Assembly: GCF_000325745.1 (NCBI RefSeq)
Contig: NC_019907.1
Coordinates: forward strand, 124,001-188,000
Direction: 5' to 3'
From: Liberibacter crescens BT-1
GTDB taxonomy: Bacteria; Pseudomonadota; Alphaproteobacteria; Rhizobiales; Rhizobiaceae
Length of the DNA stretch: 64,000 nucleotides
The notes below the pieces were generated by a model that ran no database searches, was not told where the DNA came from, and saw only the letters and a program-made list of their open reading frames with translations. This document shows, in pieces, positions 52,522 through 62,208 of the stretch (the stretch's first letter is position 1; every line of letters begins with the position of its first letter). A program made the translations under genes and the position numbers.

Positions 52522-54200
52522 GAAAAAATTTTTTAAAAATCCTTTATCTTCTATTTTCTGGAAGATATCTCCAACTTTTGATTGCAGGGATATTTTTATC
52601 GTTATTGTCAAATTTAGTAGCCATGCTCGTTCTTGGTTTTTCGGGTTGGCTTATTACCTCGACTGCGATAGCAGGTTTTTCGGGTATTACAAAGTTTACT
52701 TTTGATATTATTACTCCGAGTGCGGTAATTCGCTTTCTAGCGATTGCGCGTACAATTTCTCGGTATGCTGAACGATATGTAACTCATAATGCTACTCTTT
52801 CTGTTTTATCTGATTTGCGTGAGGCTTTATTTCGAGGGTGGGCTGCGCCAAATTCATCAAAGGTTTTAGCAAAAAGACCTGCTCGAATTCTTTTTCGTCT
52901 TACCTCAGATATTGATATTCTAGATACTCTTTATTTAAGAGGGTTGGTTCCGATGGTCGTGGCAATTTCTAGCTCCTTTATTTTAGGTGTAGGGTTGTTT
53001 TATTTTTCTCCATTATTCGGTATTTTGATCTTTTTATTTATTATCTCTATGGGGTTTGGGTTATCTTTTATTTCTGCTTTCAATTCCTTTAAACCTTGTC
53101 GCCGGAGAGCATATGCCATGGAAGCATTGCGTGCTCGTATTATAGATTTTGTCATTGGTAAAAAGGATATTGTAATGTCTGGACGCCTTGATCTGCATAA
53201 TAAAATCATTTGTAGTGCTGAAAGCCGTTTAGCTCATGCAAATAGTCATTTAAACAAGATTGAAACATATTTAATTTTTGGATTTGGTGCAGTTTCTACT
53301 GCGTTTATTTCAATTATATTGCTGAAGTTTGAAAGTTTGGTACAAGAAAACAGCTTTAACATATCTAAAATTGTTTTTTTTATTTTTATAACTTTAGTAG
53401 CTATTGATCCTTTTATGGCTTTAAAGCGTGGTATATTAGATCTAGGTTATATTCTTCTTGCTATTCGCCGTATTTCTCCACGATTAACATCAGCTCCTCT
53501 TGGTCGTTGTTTCCAAGAACCATCAATTTTTGGATTAGCTGTCCAGCTTTCTGATGTTTGTGTAAGGCATGAAGAAAATCCCAAAGCTGTATTTTCTTGC
53601 CTTTCATTAGAAATTAAGAAAGGCGAGCATGTTGCTTTATTGGGATGTAATGGTTCTGGAAAGTCCACTTTATTATCAGTAATTTCAAGAGAAATAAGTT
53701 TAGAAAAAGGTATAGCTTTATCTATTAATTCTACTCTATTGCCTCAGCGTTCTGAGCTTTTTTTAGGAAATTTAAGAGATAATTTACAGTTGGCAGCTCC
53801 TACTGTGAGCGATGCGGCTTTATATCAGGTATTAGCTGATATAGGTTTAAATATTAAAGAATTGCCATATGGGCTGGATACAAAGCTTGGAGAAGGTGGA
53901 ATAGGTCTTTCTGGAGGACAATTAAAGAGAGTTGCCCTTGCTCGTCTTTTATTACAAGATACTCCCATGTGGTTGCTTGATGAACCTACTGAAGGTATCG
54001 ATTCTTCAACGGCACAGGATATTATCGATCGTATTTTATATTATGTTAAGGATCGTACTCTTGTTATTGCAACACATATTCGTCGGGATGCTTTAATGGC
54101 AGATCATGTTGTATTGATTGGTAAAGGAAGTATCTCTGATCATTATTATAGAGGTGAGCCTGAATTTGAAGTTGCTTTATCAAATTTAAAATTTCATTAA
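52518..54200 (+). CDS. cydC: Thiol reductant ABC exporter subunit CydC
   Basis: The partner of CydD; 560 residues. The start is fixed by the ATGA overlap with cydD. The permease has LGFSGWLITSTAIAG and the conserved RYAERYVTHNATL segment of CydC. The ATPase has LLGCNGSGKSTLLSVI, LSGGQLKRVALARLLL and WLLDEPTEGID. It ends 90 bases before cydA. Confidence 0.93.
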   Translation: MRKNFLKILYLLFSGRYLQLLIAGIFLSLLSNLVAMLVLGFSGWLITSTAIAGFSGITKFTFDIITPSAVIRFLAIARTISRYAERYVTHNATLSVLSDLREALFRGWAAPNSSKVLAKRPARILFRLTSDIDILDTLYLRGLVPMVVAISSSFILGVGLFYFSPLFGILIFLFIISMGFGLSFISAFNSFKPCRRRAYAMEALRARIIDFVIGKKDIVMSGRLDLHNKIICSAESRLAHANSHLNKIETYLIFGFGAVSTAFISIILLKFESLVQENSFNISKIVFFIFITLVAIDPFMALKRGILDLGYILLAIRRISPRLTSAPLGRCFQEPSIFGLAVQLSDVCVRHEENPKAVFSCLSLEIKKGEHVALLGCNGSGKSTLLSVISREISLEKGIALSINSTLLPQRSELFLGNLRDNLQLAAPTVSDAALYQVLADIGLNIKELPYGLDTKLGEGGIGLSGGQLKRVALARLLLQDTPMWLLDEPTEGIDSSTAQDIIDRILYYVKDRTLVIATHIRRDALMADHVVLIGKGSISDHYYRGEPEFEVALSNLKFH

Positions 54201-54290
54201 GGTTTAAGGTGGACGATTTTTATTTCCACATACAAAATTAAATTAATTTGTTAATTTATTTAAAATATCAAGAAGAATAGGATAATTGTA

Positions 54291-55826
54291 ATGGAATTCG
54301 ATATAGTTACTTTATCAAGGCTTCAGTTTGCTATAACAGCTTTGTATCACTTTTTGTTTGTGCCTTTGACCCTTGGTCTTTCAATTCTTATTGCGATCAT
54401 GGAAACTGTCTATGTTATGACAGGGAAGCCTATTTGGAAACAAATAACACAATTTTGGGGCAAAGTTTTTGGTGTTAATTTTGTTTTAGGAGTTTCTACA
54501 GGGATTGTGATGGAGTTCCAGTTCGGTATGAATTGGAGTTATTATTCTCATTACGTAGGGGATATTTTTGGTGCTCCTCTTGCAATTGAAGGACTAATGG
54601 CTTTTTTTCTGGAAGCTACTTTTGTCGGATTGTTTTTTTTCGGTTGGAATAAGTTATCACCTGTAGGCCACTTAGTCGCGACATGGTGTGTGGCTTTTGG
54701 TTCTGCTTTCTCGGCATTATGGATTTTGATTGCTAACGGTTGGATGCAGCATCCTGTTGGTTCAGTTTTTAATCCAGAAACCATGCGTATGGAAGTCACT
54801 GATTTTTTCTTGGTATTTACAAATTCTGTAGCACAAGCAAAATTTGTACACACAATATCAGCAGGTTACGTGACTGCTTCAATTTTTATCATTGGCATAT
54901 CTTCGTGGTATCTTCTTAAAAAAAGGTATATAGAGTTAGCAAAAAGATCCATTGTTGTTGCTGCATCCTTCGGGTTAGCATCTTCTTTATCTGTAATTGT
55001 GTTAGGAGATGAAAGTGGATATCTTGCTAATGAACATCAAAAAATGAAGCTTGCTGCTATTGAGGCTATGTGGGAAACAGAACCAGCTCCAGCAGCTTTT
55101 ACAGCTTTTGGTTTTCCTAGTCAAAAAGATCGAGAAACTTATTATTCTGTACGTATTCCTTGGATGATGGGATTTATTGGTACTCGATCTTTGACTCAAG
55201 AAATTCCTGGTATTAATCAACTTGTAAAAAATGCAGAAAAACATATAAGAGAAGGGCTCATTGCTTACAATGCACTTCAAGGTATACGAAATGCTTCAAA
55301 GCAGGGAAGGAATTCAGAAATAGCGCGTAAAGCTTTTGAAGCTCATGGTCATAATTTGGGTTATGCTCTCTTGCTGAAACGATATGTCGATAATCCTCTT
55401 CACGCGACAGATCAACAAATTAAAATGGCTGCTATCACTACAATACCAAATGTTCCAACACTTTTTTGGTCATTTCGCATAATGGTGGCATTAGGTCTTT
55501 TCTTTCTTGCTCTTACATTAATTTTTTTCTATCTTTCTATACGGCATAGGATTGATTATTATCCATGGCTATTGAAACTTGCAGTTATATCAATTCCTTT
55601 ACCATGGATAGCAGCAGAAATGGGTTGGGTTGTTGCAGAAGTTGGACGTCAACCATGGGTTATTGAGGGTATCTTACCTACTGCAGCAGCTGTATCTAAT
55701 ATTGGGGCTATGACCGTTCTTACAACTATTGTTTGTTTTTCTGTAATTTATAGTATCCTGTTCTTTATAGAAATGCATTTGATTATAAAAGTTGTATCTC
55801 ATGGACCAAGATTGAGTACGAATTAA
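54291..55826 (+). CDS. cydA: Cytochrome bd ubiquinol oxidase subunit I
   Basis: A 511-residue membrane subunit holding the hemes. H20 in ITALYHFLFVPLTLGLS is the heme b595 ligand region, and WVVAEVGRQPWVIEGILPT is the conserved GRQPW block near the other hemes. The quinol-binding Q loop is of the short type. Cytochrome bd is a high-affinity oxygen reductase that works at low oxygen and tolerates nitric oxide and sulfide. Length and motifs are intact. Confidence 0.96.
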   Translation: MEFDIVTLSRLQFAITALYHFLFVPLTLGLSILIAIMETVYVMTGKPIWKQITQFWGKVFGVNFVLGVSTGIVMEFQFGMNWSYYSHYVGDIFGAPLAIEGLMAFFLEATFVGLFFFGWNKLSPVGHLVATWCVAFGSAFSALWILIANGWMQHPVGSVFNPETMRMEVTDFFLVFTNSVAQAKFVHTISAGYVTASIFIIGISSWYLLKKRYIELAKRSIVVAASFGLASSLSVIVLGDESGYLANEHQKMKLAAIEAMWETEPAPAAFTAFGFPSQKDRETYYSVRIPWMMGFIGTRSLTQEIPGINQLVKNAEKHIREGLIAYNALQGIRNASKQGRNSEIARKAFEAHGHNLGYALLLKRYVDNPLHATDQQIKMAAITTIPNVPTLFWSFRIMVALGLFFLALTLIFFYLSIRHRIDYYPWLLKLAVISIPLPWIAAEMGWVVAEVGRQPWVIEGILPTAAAVSNIGAMTVLTTIVCFSVIYSILFFIEMHLIIKVVSHGPRLSTN

Positions 55827-55867
55827 AGCGCTTAATATTTGAAAAGTAGTAAAAGTAGAGAAGAATA

Positions 55868-57022
55868 ATGATTCTGCATATGTTATTAGATTATGGTAGC
55901 TTACGGATTATATGGTGGGTATTGCTTGGTGTCTTGTTAATCGGTTTTGCTATTATGGATGGTTTTGATCTTGGAGTAGCAATCCTTCTTCCGTTTTTGG
56001 GTCGGAGTGATGTAGAGCGTCGTATTATTATTAATACTATTGGTCCTGTTTGGGAAGGCAATCAAGTTTGGTTTATTCTAGGAGGAGGGGCAATTTTTGC
56101 TGCTTGGCCTGCTGTTTATGCAGTATCCTTTTCAGGGTTTTATATTGCAATGGCTTTAGTGGTTTTTTCTCTTATATTAAGCCCTGTCGGTTTCAAATAC
56201 CGTTCTATGAAAGAAAGCAAGACATGGCGTCATTGTTGGGATTGTGGTTTATTTTTGAGCGGTTTTGTACCATCCTTAATACTTGGTGTAGCTGTAGGGA
56301 ATGTTCTTCAAGGCGTACCTTTTCATTTTAATGAAGCTCTTAGAATGTTTTATGATGGTTATTTCTTGGGATTGTTGAATCGATTTTCTTTTCTTTGTGG
56401 TTTTTTATCAGTGTCAATGTTTTTAATGCGCGCTTCGGCATGGTTGATGATTAAAACAGAAGGAATGTTAGCTGTGCGTGCAAGTAGATTTGGCTTAATC
56501 TCTTCTGTAATTACTTTTATTCTTTTTTCACTTGGTGGTTTCGTTGTTTGGTTTTTTATAGATGGCTATAAAATTACCAGTCCAATTATTTTTGATGCTC
56601 CGTCTAATCCTCTTTTAAAAGAAGTAGAAGTTTCTCAAGGTGTTTGGTTTGCAAATTATATCCAATATCCATTTTTTGTTATTTTTCCCATACTTGGGTT
56701 GTCAGGAGCGTTATTATCTTTTAACTTTATTAAACGTAATTATTCAACTTTGGCCTTTATAAGCAGTAGTGTATCATTATTTGGAATTATTACGACGGTA
56801 GGAGTTTCTATATATCCGTTTATATTGCCTTCTTCTAATGATTTCCATTCTGGGCTTACAATATGGGATGCTTCATCAAGTCATCTTACTCTTTTTGTGA
56901 TGTTAGGAGTCACAGTTTTCTTTATGCCTATCATTATTGCATATACGACATGGGTATATTATGTCCTTCGAGGAAAGGTAACCGAAGAAACAATTAAGGA
57001 TAATAATAATCATAGTTATTGA
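55868..57022 (+). CDS. cydB: Cytochrome bd ubiquinol oxidase subunit II
   Basis: A 384-residue partner subunit. GFAIMDGFDLGVAILLPFL and GPVWEGNQVWFILGGGAIFA are the family blocks, followed by regularly spaced membrane helices. It ends 15 bases before cydX and shares its operon. Confidence 0.95.
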   Translation: MILHMLLDYGSLRIIWWVLLGVLLIGFAIMDGFDLGVAILLPFLGRSDVERRIIINTIGPVWEGNQVWFILGGGAIFAAWPAVYAVSFSGFYIAMALVVFSLILSPVGFKYRSMKESKTWRHCWDCGLFLSGFVPSLILGVAVGNVLQGVPFHFNEALRMFYDGYFLGLLNRFSFLCGFLSVSMFLMRASAWLMIKTEGMLAVRASRFGLISSVITFILFSLGGFVVWFFIDGYKITSPIIFDAPSNPLLKEVEVSQGVWFANYIQYPFFVIFPILGLSGALLSFNFIKRNYSTLAFISSSVSLFGIITTVGVSIYPFILPSSNDFHSGLTIWDASSSHLTLFVMLGVTVFFMPIIIAYTTWVYYVLRGKVTEETIKDNNNHSY

Positions 57023-57037
57023 TAAGGAGTTTGAGAG

Positions 57038-57151
57038 ATGTGGTACTTTTGTTGGTTATTAGGAATGCCATTTGCAGCTACATTTTCAATTCTTAATGCA
57101 ATGTGGTATGAAGTTGTTGAGAATAAATCATGGGATGAGCCTTTAGAATAA
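57038..57151 (+). CDS. cydX: Cytochrome bd accessory subunit CydX
   Basis: A 37-residue single-helix protein: MWYFCWLLGMPFAATFSILN followed by an AMWYE segment and a charged tail. This is the CydX/YbgT pattern, which begins MWYF-W-LG and has N-A-W-E after the helix. AAGGAG lies nine bases before the ATG, and the gene sits directly after cydB. CydX stabilises the hemes in CydAB. Its short length makes it easy to miss. Confidence 0.9.
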   Translation: MWYFCWLLGMPFAATFSILNAMWYEVVENKSWDEPLE

Positions 57152-57266
57152 GCGTTTTGCATTTTTAGAGGAAGTGTGGACTCAAATGTTCTAATTTCTA
57201 TGGTCAATACAAAATATTATAGCGATAGGTAAGTGTTAACTTTTTATGTGTTTAAGTTGTTCAATC

Positions 57267-57773
57267 CTATTTTGATAGTACCATTGCCCAATATGGTTGG
57301 AAATTTGATGCAGGATCACGTGCTACTGCAACTCCAATAAAAGAATATTGGCCTAGAATATTCTTTAAGTGCTTGGGAGAGTGAATCCAGCTCATAACAG
57401 CCTGTTGCACATCTTTTTGGTGATAAGCAATATTTTCTGCTGCAGGTGGAAGTATTCCTTGAGATTTCATTCTCATTCTGAAATTATCACCAAAACCAAT
57501 AAAATGAGACATTTTATCTGCTTTTGCCATACGTATTGCTTGCATTTGTGCTGCAAAAATAACTTTTTTATGTGCCATCACAGGACGGAGATGATTTTCA
57601 TGTCTAATTTTATTAACAATCAATAAAGCTTTGTTTGTTTGATTCCAGGCATCTGATAGATTTCCTTGAGGGACTTTTTCGCTGAATATGCATCCTGTTA
57701 TCCAAAACATAATCATGCAGGTTCCAATAAGATTGATTATGTGCTTTAAGATTAAATTTGAAATAAAATTCAT
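57267..57773 (-). CDS. CAP-domain (SCP/PR-1-like) lipoprotein
   Basis: A 168-residue protein with a hydrophobic N-terminus ending WITGC (C28 as lipid site). The CAP domain follows: LLIVNKIRHENHLRPV near the start, AENIAYHQKDVQQAVMSWIHS (read as AENIAYH and MSWIHSPKHLKNIL), and GVAVARDP near the end. Two histidines of the usual metal site are in KMSHFIGFG and SPKHLKNIL. Bacterial CAP proteins are secreted and have varied, mostly unknown roles. In rhizobia a related gene sits beside pyrD. Confidence 0.83.
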   Translation of the reverse strand: MNFISNLILKHIINLIGTCMIMFWITGCIFSEKVPQGNLSDAWNQTNKALLIVNKIRHENHLRPVMAHKKVIFAAQMQAIRMAKADKMSHFIGFGDNFRMRMKSQGILPPAAENIAYHQKDVQQAVMSWIHSPKHLKNILGQYSFIGVAVARDPASNFQPYWAMVLSK

Positions 57774-57860
57774 ATTAAATTCGCTCTACGTTAGGAGTTG
57801 ATACAACGTATTTTAGTTATATGAAGTTAATATGACATTTTGTCTAATCTACTAAGAAAC

Positions 57861-58973
57861 CTAGAGATTTTTTTGAGACCAATATTCAGTAGTTGAATCA
57901 CGAATTTCACGTAAATGTAGAATTTTGTTTTTTTCTAAAAAAAGTGATAAAGCTTTCAAAATACGTTGAGGTAATGTTGGTCCTTCATAGATCATTGCTG
58001 AATAAAGTTGTAAAAGATCTGCTCCTGCTTTTATTTTTTCTATAGCATCTTCTGCAGAAGATATACCACCAACTCCAATGATCACCATATCAGGTCCAAC
58101 ACGTTTCCTCATTTTTGCAAGAACTGTTGTAGATTTTTGGAAGAGGGGAGATCCAGAAAGTCCACCAGATGTATCGGATGATACTTTATTCTTTAGATCA
58201 TCATAAGAAAGAGTTGTGTTGGATATAATAAAGCCATCAATTGAATATGCAATTGCTTCAGCAGCTATATCGTCAAGTTCTCTTTCTGTGAGATCAGGAG
58301 AAATCTTTAAAAATATAGGAATATTTTTCCCTGTTTTTTCAATTTCTTCATGACGTGCTTTTAATATAGAAGAAAGAAGCTTGCTTAAGTTTTCACGTTC
58401 TTGAAGCTTACGCAAATCTGTAGTATTTGGCGAAGAAATATTAATAGTAAAATACGTTGCAACTGAATAAAAACGATGAATACCTAATGTATAATCAGCA
58501 ATACGGTCGGTGCTGTTTTTGTTAGCACCTATGTTAATTCCTATAAGACTTGTGGCTTTTATTTTTGATAGCTTTAAAAAGGCTGTATCATAACCTTTAT
58601 TATTAAATCCAAGTCGATTAATAATTGCACGTTCTTTAACCAAACGAAATACTCGTGGACGAGGATTTCCATATTGTGGTTTGGGAGTAAGGGTTCCAAC
58701 TTCTACAAAACCGAAGCCAAGATTTAATAATTGCAAAGGTACTTCAGCATTTTTATCAAAACCGGCAGCTATACCAAGTGGGTTAGGGAAATTAATGCCT
58801 GCAACTGTTAAATTTAGTCTTGTATCGTTGTTGCTAGAACAAGTAAAAGTCAAACCTGACTTTAATGCAAGAATTGATAAATCATGTGCTACTTCAGGAT
58901 CTAACAAAAAAAGACTTTGATATGCTTTTTTTTTAAAAAAATTAATCATGCTATACATTGTTAAAATAATCAT
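57861..58973 (-). CDS. pyrD: Dihydroorotate dehydrogenase (quinone), class 2
   Basis: A membrane-associated flavoenzyme of 370 residues that oxidises dihydroorotate with quinone. The N-terminal helix FFKKKAYQSLFLLDPEVAHD is the class 2 membrane anchor. NPLGIAAGFDKNAEVP, FVEVGTLTPKPQYGNPRPRVF, NISSPNT with the catalytic serine loop, and GVGGISSAEDA are all present. The ATG at 58973 lies one base after the argF stop. An ATG at 58949 is an alternative start that matches relatives slightly better. Confidence 0.94.
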   Translation of the reverse strand: MIILTMYSMINFFKKKAYQSLFLLDPEVAHDLSILALKSGLTFTCSSNNDTRLNLTVAGINFPNPLGIAAGFDKNAEVPLQLLNLGFGFVEVGTLTPKPQYGNPRPRVFRLVKERAIINRLGFNNKGYDTAFLKLSKIKATSLIGINIGANKNSTDRIADYTLGIHRFYSVATYFTINISSPNTTDLRKLQERENLSKLLSSILKARHEEIEKTGKNIPIFLKISPDLTERELDDIAAEAIAYSIDGFIISNTTLSYDDLKNKVSSDTSGGLSGSPLFQKSTTVLAKMRKRVGPDMVIIGVGGISSAEDAIEKIKAGADLLQLYSAMIYEGPTLPQRILKALSLFLEKNKILHLREIRDSTTEYWSQKNL

Positions 58974-58974
58974 T

Positions 58975-59892
58975 TCAAATAATATGAAGACACCAAGCTA
59001 AAATAGCTTTTTGTACATGCAGGCGGTTTTCAGCTTCATCAAATACAACAGATTGTGGACCATCAATTACTTCATTCGTAACCTCTTCACCGCGGTGAGC
59101 AGGTAAACAATGCATAAATAAAGCATCCGCATCGGCTAAGGACATTAGTCGAGAGTTCACTTGAAATGGTTCAAATACATCTTTGGCTCGGGCCCTATGC
59201 TCTTGATTCATAGATACCCAAGTATCTGTTAGTACACAATGGGCATCTTTCACTGCTTTTTCAGCTGAATGAAAGAGAGAAACTACAGCTCCTTCACTGC
59301 GTGCCCAGTTTAAATACATTTTTTTAGGTTCTGACCCTATAGGGACAGCTATGTTGATATGATAACCAAAACGTGCTGCACCTTCTATAAGAGAATGTAA
59401 CACATTGTTTCCATCACCTGTCCAAGCAAAAATCTTGTTTTCAACAGAGTTACGGTGTTCTTCGAAAGTCATAACATCAGCTACAATTTGACATGGATGT
59501 GTGTCATCTGTCAGACCATTAATAACAGGAACTGTAGCATATTCAGAGAGTTCTAAAAGACGACTGTGATCTGTGGTACGTATCATAATTATGTCTACAT
59601 AGCGTGACAATACTCTTGCAGTATCACCAATGGTTTCAGCACGACCAAGTTGCATTTCTATTCCTGATAAAAACATTGTTTCTCCTCCGAGTTGTTTCAT
59701 TGCTACTTCAAAAGAGACACGAGTACGAGTAGACGGTTTTTCAAATATCATTGCTAACATTTTTCCGGCTAATGGTTTTTTGGAAAACATTTCATTTGAA
59801 TATTTTTTGAATTTTCTTGCATTTTTTACAATAAGCTTAAGATCAGATGCCGATACATTTGACAGATCAATGAAATGCCTAGGAGAAGCCAT
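58975..59892 (-). CDS. argF: Ornithine carbamoyltransferase
   Basis: A 305-residue enzyme joining ornithine and carbamoyl phosphate to citrulline. STRTR at residues 54-58, HPCQ in DDTHPCQIVAD and FMHCLPAHRGEEV form the active site. It is directly downstream of argD and upstream of pyrD, so carbamoyl phosphate users sit together. Confidence 0.96.
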   Translation of the reverse strand: MASPRHFIDLSNVSASDLKLIVKNARKFKKYSNEMFSKKPLAGKMLAMIFEKPSTRTRVSFEVAMKQLGGETMFLSGIEMQLGRAETIGDTARVLSRYVDIIMIRTTDHSRLLELSEYATVPVINGLTDDTHPCQIVADVMTFEEHRNSVENKIFAWTGDGNNVLHSLIEGAARFGYHINIAVPIGSEPKKMYLNWARSEGAVVSLFHSAEKAVKDAHCVLTDTWVSMNQEHRARAKDVFEPFQVNSRLMSLADADALFMHCLPAHRGEEVTNEVIDGPQSVVFDEAENRLHVQKAILAWCLHII

Positions 59893-59937
59893 AATATTGG
59901 AAACCTTTATTTATACTATTATCAATCAGGCTATTTT

Positions 59938-61128
59938 CTAAGTTTTTTGGTTATTAGAAAAGATAAGCGCGGCCCGTGATATACGCGCTAACCCTTCATG
60001 AAGCTCTTCTAAGCTTATGATAAGAGGTGGAAGAAGCCGCAAGACATCATTGCCCGCTGGCGCTACTAGAAGTTGTTCCTCCCGGAGTGTTTTTATAAAT
60101 TCTTTTGCGTCACCTGATATTTTTAAGCCTAGCATGAGACCTTTACCACGAACTTCTTCTATAACATTAGGGAAGCAATTTTTAATTAAAATTAATTCTT
60201 TATAGAAAACATCAGCAATATTACAAACACGCTCTAGAAAACCCTTTTCTAAAATGATGGTAAGAACTTGTTTCCCTACAGCCATAGCCAGAGGATTGCC
60301 TCCGTAGGTAGACCCATGAGATCCTGGAGTCATCCCAGATGAAGCCGTATTAGTTGCAAGACAAGCTCCTATAGGAAAACCTCCTCCCAAGCCTTTGGCT
60401 ATTGCCATAATGTCAGGCTTTACATTTGACCATTCATAAGCAAAAAGCTTACCGGTACGTCCAACTCCCGTTTGGACTTCATCAAAAATAAGTAAAAGAC
60501 CGTTTTCATCGCAAATTTTTCTGATATTTTCTAGAAAATCTTTTGTAGCCTCATTGATTCCACCATCACCTTGTATAGGTTCTATCAAGATTGCTGCTGT
60601 TTCACGTGTGATCATTTTTTGAAGAGATTTTAGATCATTTAAAGGAACTTGATCAAAACCAGGCACTTTTGGTTCAAACCCTTGTAGATATTTTGATTGT
60701 CCATTCGCTGAAATCGCGGCAAGGGTACGTCCATGAAAAGCCTTTTCAAAGGTAATAATCCGAAATTTATGGGGTTCGTTTCTTGTATAATGATAGCGGC
60801 GAGCTGTTTTAACTGCACATTCTACTGCTTCGACCCCAGAATTCGTGAAAAAAATTTTATCAGCAAAAGTTTTTTGTGCTAATAGAGCAGCAAGTTGTTC
60901 TTGTTCTGTTGATTGATAAAGATTAGAGGTATGCCAAAGAGTTTCAGCTTGCTTTATCAATGCTTTGACTAATTTTGGGTGGCAATGGCCAAGAGAGTTT
61001 ACAGCAATACCTGATGCAAAATCGAGGTAACGATCGCCATCTTCAGTAATAAGCCATGCACCATTACCTTTTTTAAAGCGAAGATTTATGCGTGCATAAG
61101 CATTAAAAAGGTAATTACTCTCTATCAT
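59938..61128 (-). CDS. argD: Acetylornithine aminotransferase
   Basis: A 396-residue class III PLP enzyme of arginine synthesis. [18 protein letters not shown] at the start, [41 protein letters not shown] and the PLP lysine in [18 protein letters not shown] are conserved. It is the first gene of the argD-argF-pyrD run on the minus strand; a 45-base gap separates it from argF. Confidence 0.95.
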   Translation of the reverse strand: MIESNYLFNAYARINLRFKKGNGAWLITEDGDRYLDFASGIAVNSLGHCHPKLVKALIKQAETLWHTSNLYQSTEQEQLAALLAQKTFADKIFFTNSGVEAVECAVKTARRYHYTRNEPHKFRIITFEKAFHGRTLAAISANGQSKYLQGFEPKVPGFDQVPLNDLKSLQKMITRETAAILIEPIQGDGGINEATKDFLENIRKICDENGLLLIFDEVQTGVGRTGKLFAYEWSNVKPDIMAIAKGLGGGFPIGACLATNTASSGMTPGSHGSTYGGNPLAMAVGKQVLTIILEKGFLERVCNIADVFYKELILIKNCFPNVIEEVRGKGLMLGLKISGDAKEFIKTLREEQLLVAPAGNDVLRLLPPLIISLEELHEGLARISRAALIFSNNQKT

Positions 61129-61490
61129 CCAGTGCTTCCTAGAAACAGACTAGAAACCTTAAAAAATCATAATTTATGATGTTAATAATAATATTATTAT
61201 TGAATGCATGTCAATAAACATACATTCTTGCATGAAAGCACTTTTTTGTAAGAGCTAGAATTTATTGCAACCCTACAACACATTCCTGTTAACTTAGAAA
61301 AAAATAAAAATTGATATAATTTATATCTGTTTTTACTTGTAACAAATGCGAACTAATATTACTAGTTAATAAATAGTTAATATCTAATACGTTTTAGGTT
61401 CTTTGTTATAATATTGTATTCTGTGAATATGCTATTATTTTTTCAAGAAATAAAATGTTGATAAAATTGTTGACTGACAGGCGGGAATAA
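61129..61490. other. Divergent regulatory region between argD and gcrA
   Basis: 362 bases, AT-rich, no gene. It contains the TTAA-N7-TTAA site listed separately. No GANTC site was found by eye. Confidence 0.45.
61366..61380. promoter_or_regulatory. CtrA-like site upstream of gcrA
   Basis: TTAA, seven bases, TTAA: the core of the alphaproteobacterial CtrA box. It lies 110 bases before the gcrA start. In Caulobacter CtrA represses gcrA. A chance match in sequence this rich in A and T is possible (about one in twenty for a region this long, by rough estimate). Confidence 0.4.
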
Positions 61491-62003
61491 ATGAGCTGGA
61501 CAGAAGAAAGAGTTGATAAACTTAAAAAATTTTGGTCAGAAGGATTAAGCGCCAGTCAAATTGCTATGCAGCTTGGTGGTGTAAGTAGAAATGCTGTTAT
61601 TGGTAAAGTGCATCGGCTGGCATTGTTGGGCCGTAATAAGGCTCCAGCAGATCATGGGATACGGTCTCTTGATGATACTCAAGAACAATCAGCTGATTCT
61701 TTATCTGCGCATTCAGAAGATTCGTTACAGAAAACAGATTCAAAAACTGTTAAAGAAGAAGTTAAGGAAATTGAAAGTTCAGAGATTTCTTTACTTGATA
61801 AGGGTATGGTTACTTCTTGTAAATTAAAATTGACAGAGCTTACAGAAAGTACATGTAAATGGCCTTTTGGAGATCCTCTTAAAGACGATTTTTATTTTTG
61901 TGGTTGTAGGGTTGAGGCTTCTTCTGTCTATTGTGAATATCATACACGTATTGCTTATCAGCAAATTCCTGAACGTCGTAAAAGTCAGGTTAAGTCTTCG
62001 TAA
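61491..62003 (+). CDS. gcrA: Cell-cycle regulator GcrA
   Basis: A 170-residue protein. The N-terminal 45 residues, SWTEERVDKLKKFWSEG and VSRNAVIGKVHRL, form the GcrA DNA-binding homeodomain-like helices. An acidic Ser/Glu-rich linker follows. The C-terminal block with CKWPFGDP, FCGC and YCEYH is the conserved part that contacts sigma-70. GcrA activates promoters carrying CcrM-methylated GANTC sites in S phase. It is alone in its transcription unit. Confidence 0.94.
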   Translation: MSWTEERVDKLKKFWSEGLSASQIAMQLGGVSRNAVIGKVHRLALLGRNKAPADHGIRSLDDTQEQSADSLSAHSEDSLQKTDSKTVKEEVKEIESSEISLLDKGMVTSCKLKLTELTESTCKWPFGDPLKDDFYFCGCRVEASSVYCEYHTRIAYQQIPERRKSQVKSS

Positions 62004-62208
62004 CTGTATGAGTTTTTTTGAATCTTGGTAAATTTTTTGTAAAGTTGATTTTTCCTTTATTGATTGTGATGATCGGAAGTTGTTTAAAAAGAAATTTTAA
62101 TAAAAAATATACCATCTGTAATATAGTGGGGCAATTAAAATTTAAAATGAATTTCTTTAAAGGAAAAAAGTAATTTCATTAAGTAAAATAGATGAATTAA
62201 GGGCATTG
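62004..62208. other. Convergent spacer between gcrA and the DUF599 gene
   Basis: 205 AT-rich bases between converging genes. No terminator with a clear G/C stem was seen. Confidence 0.3.
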
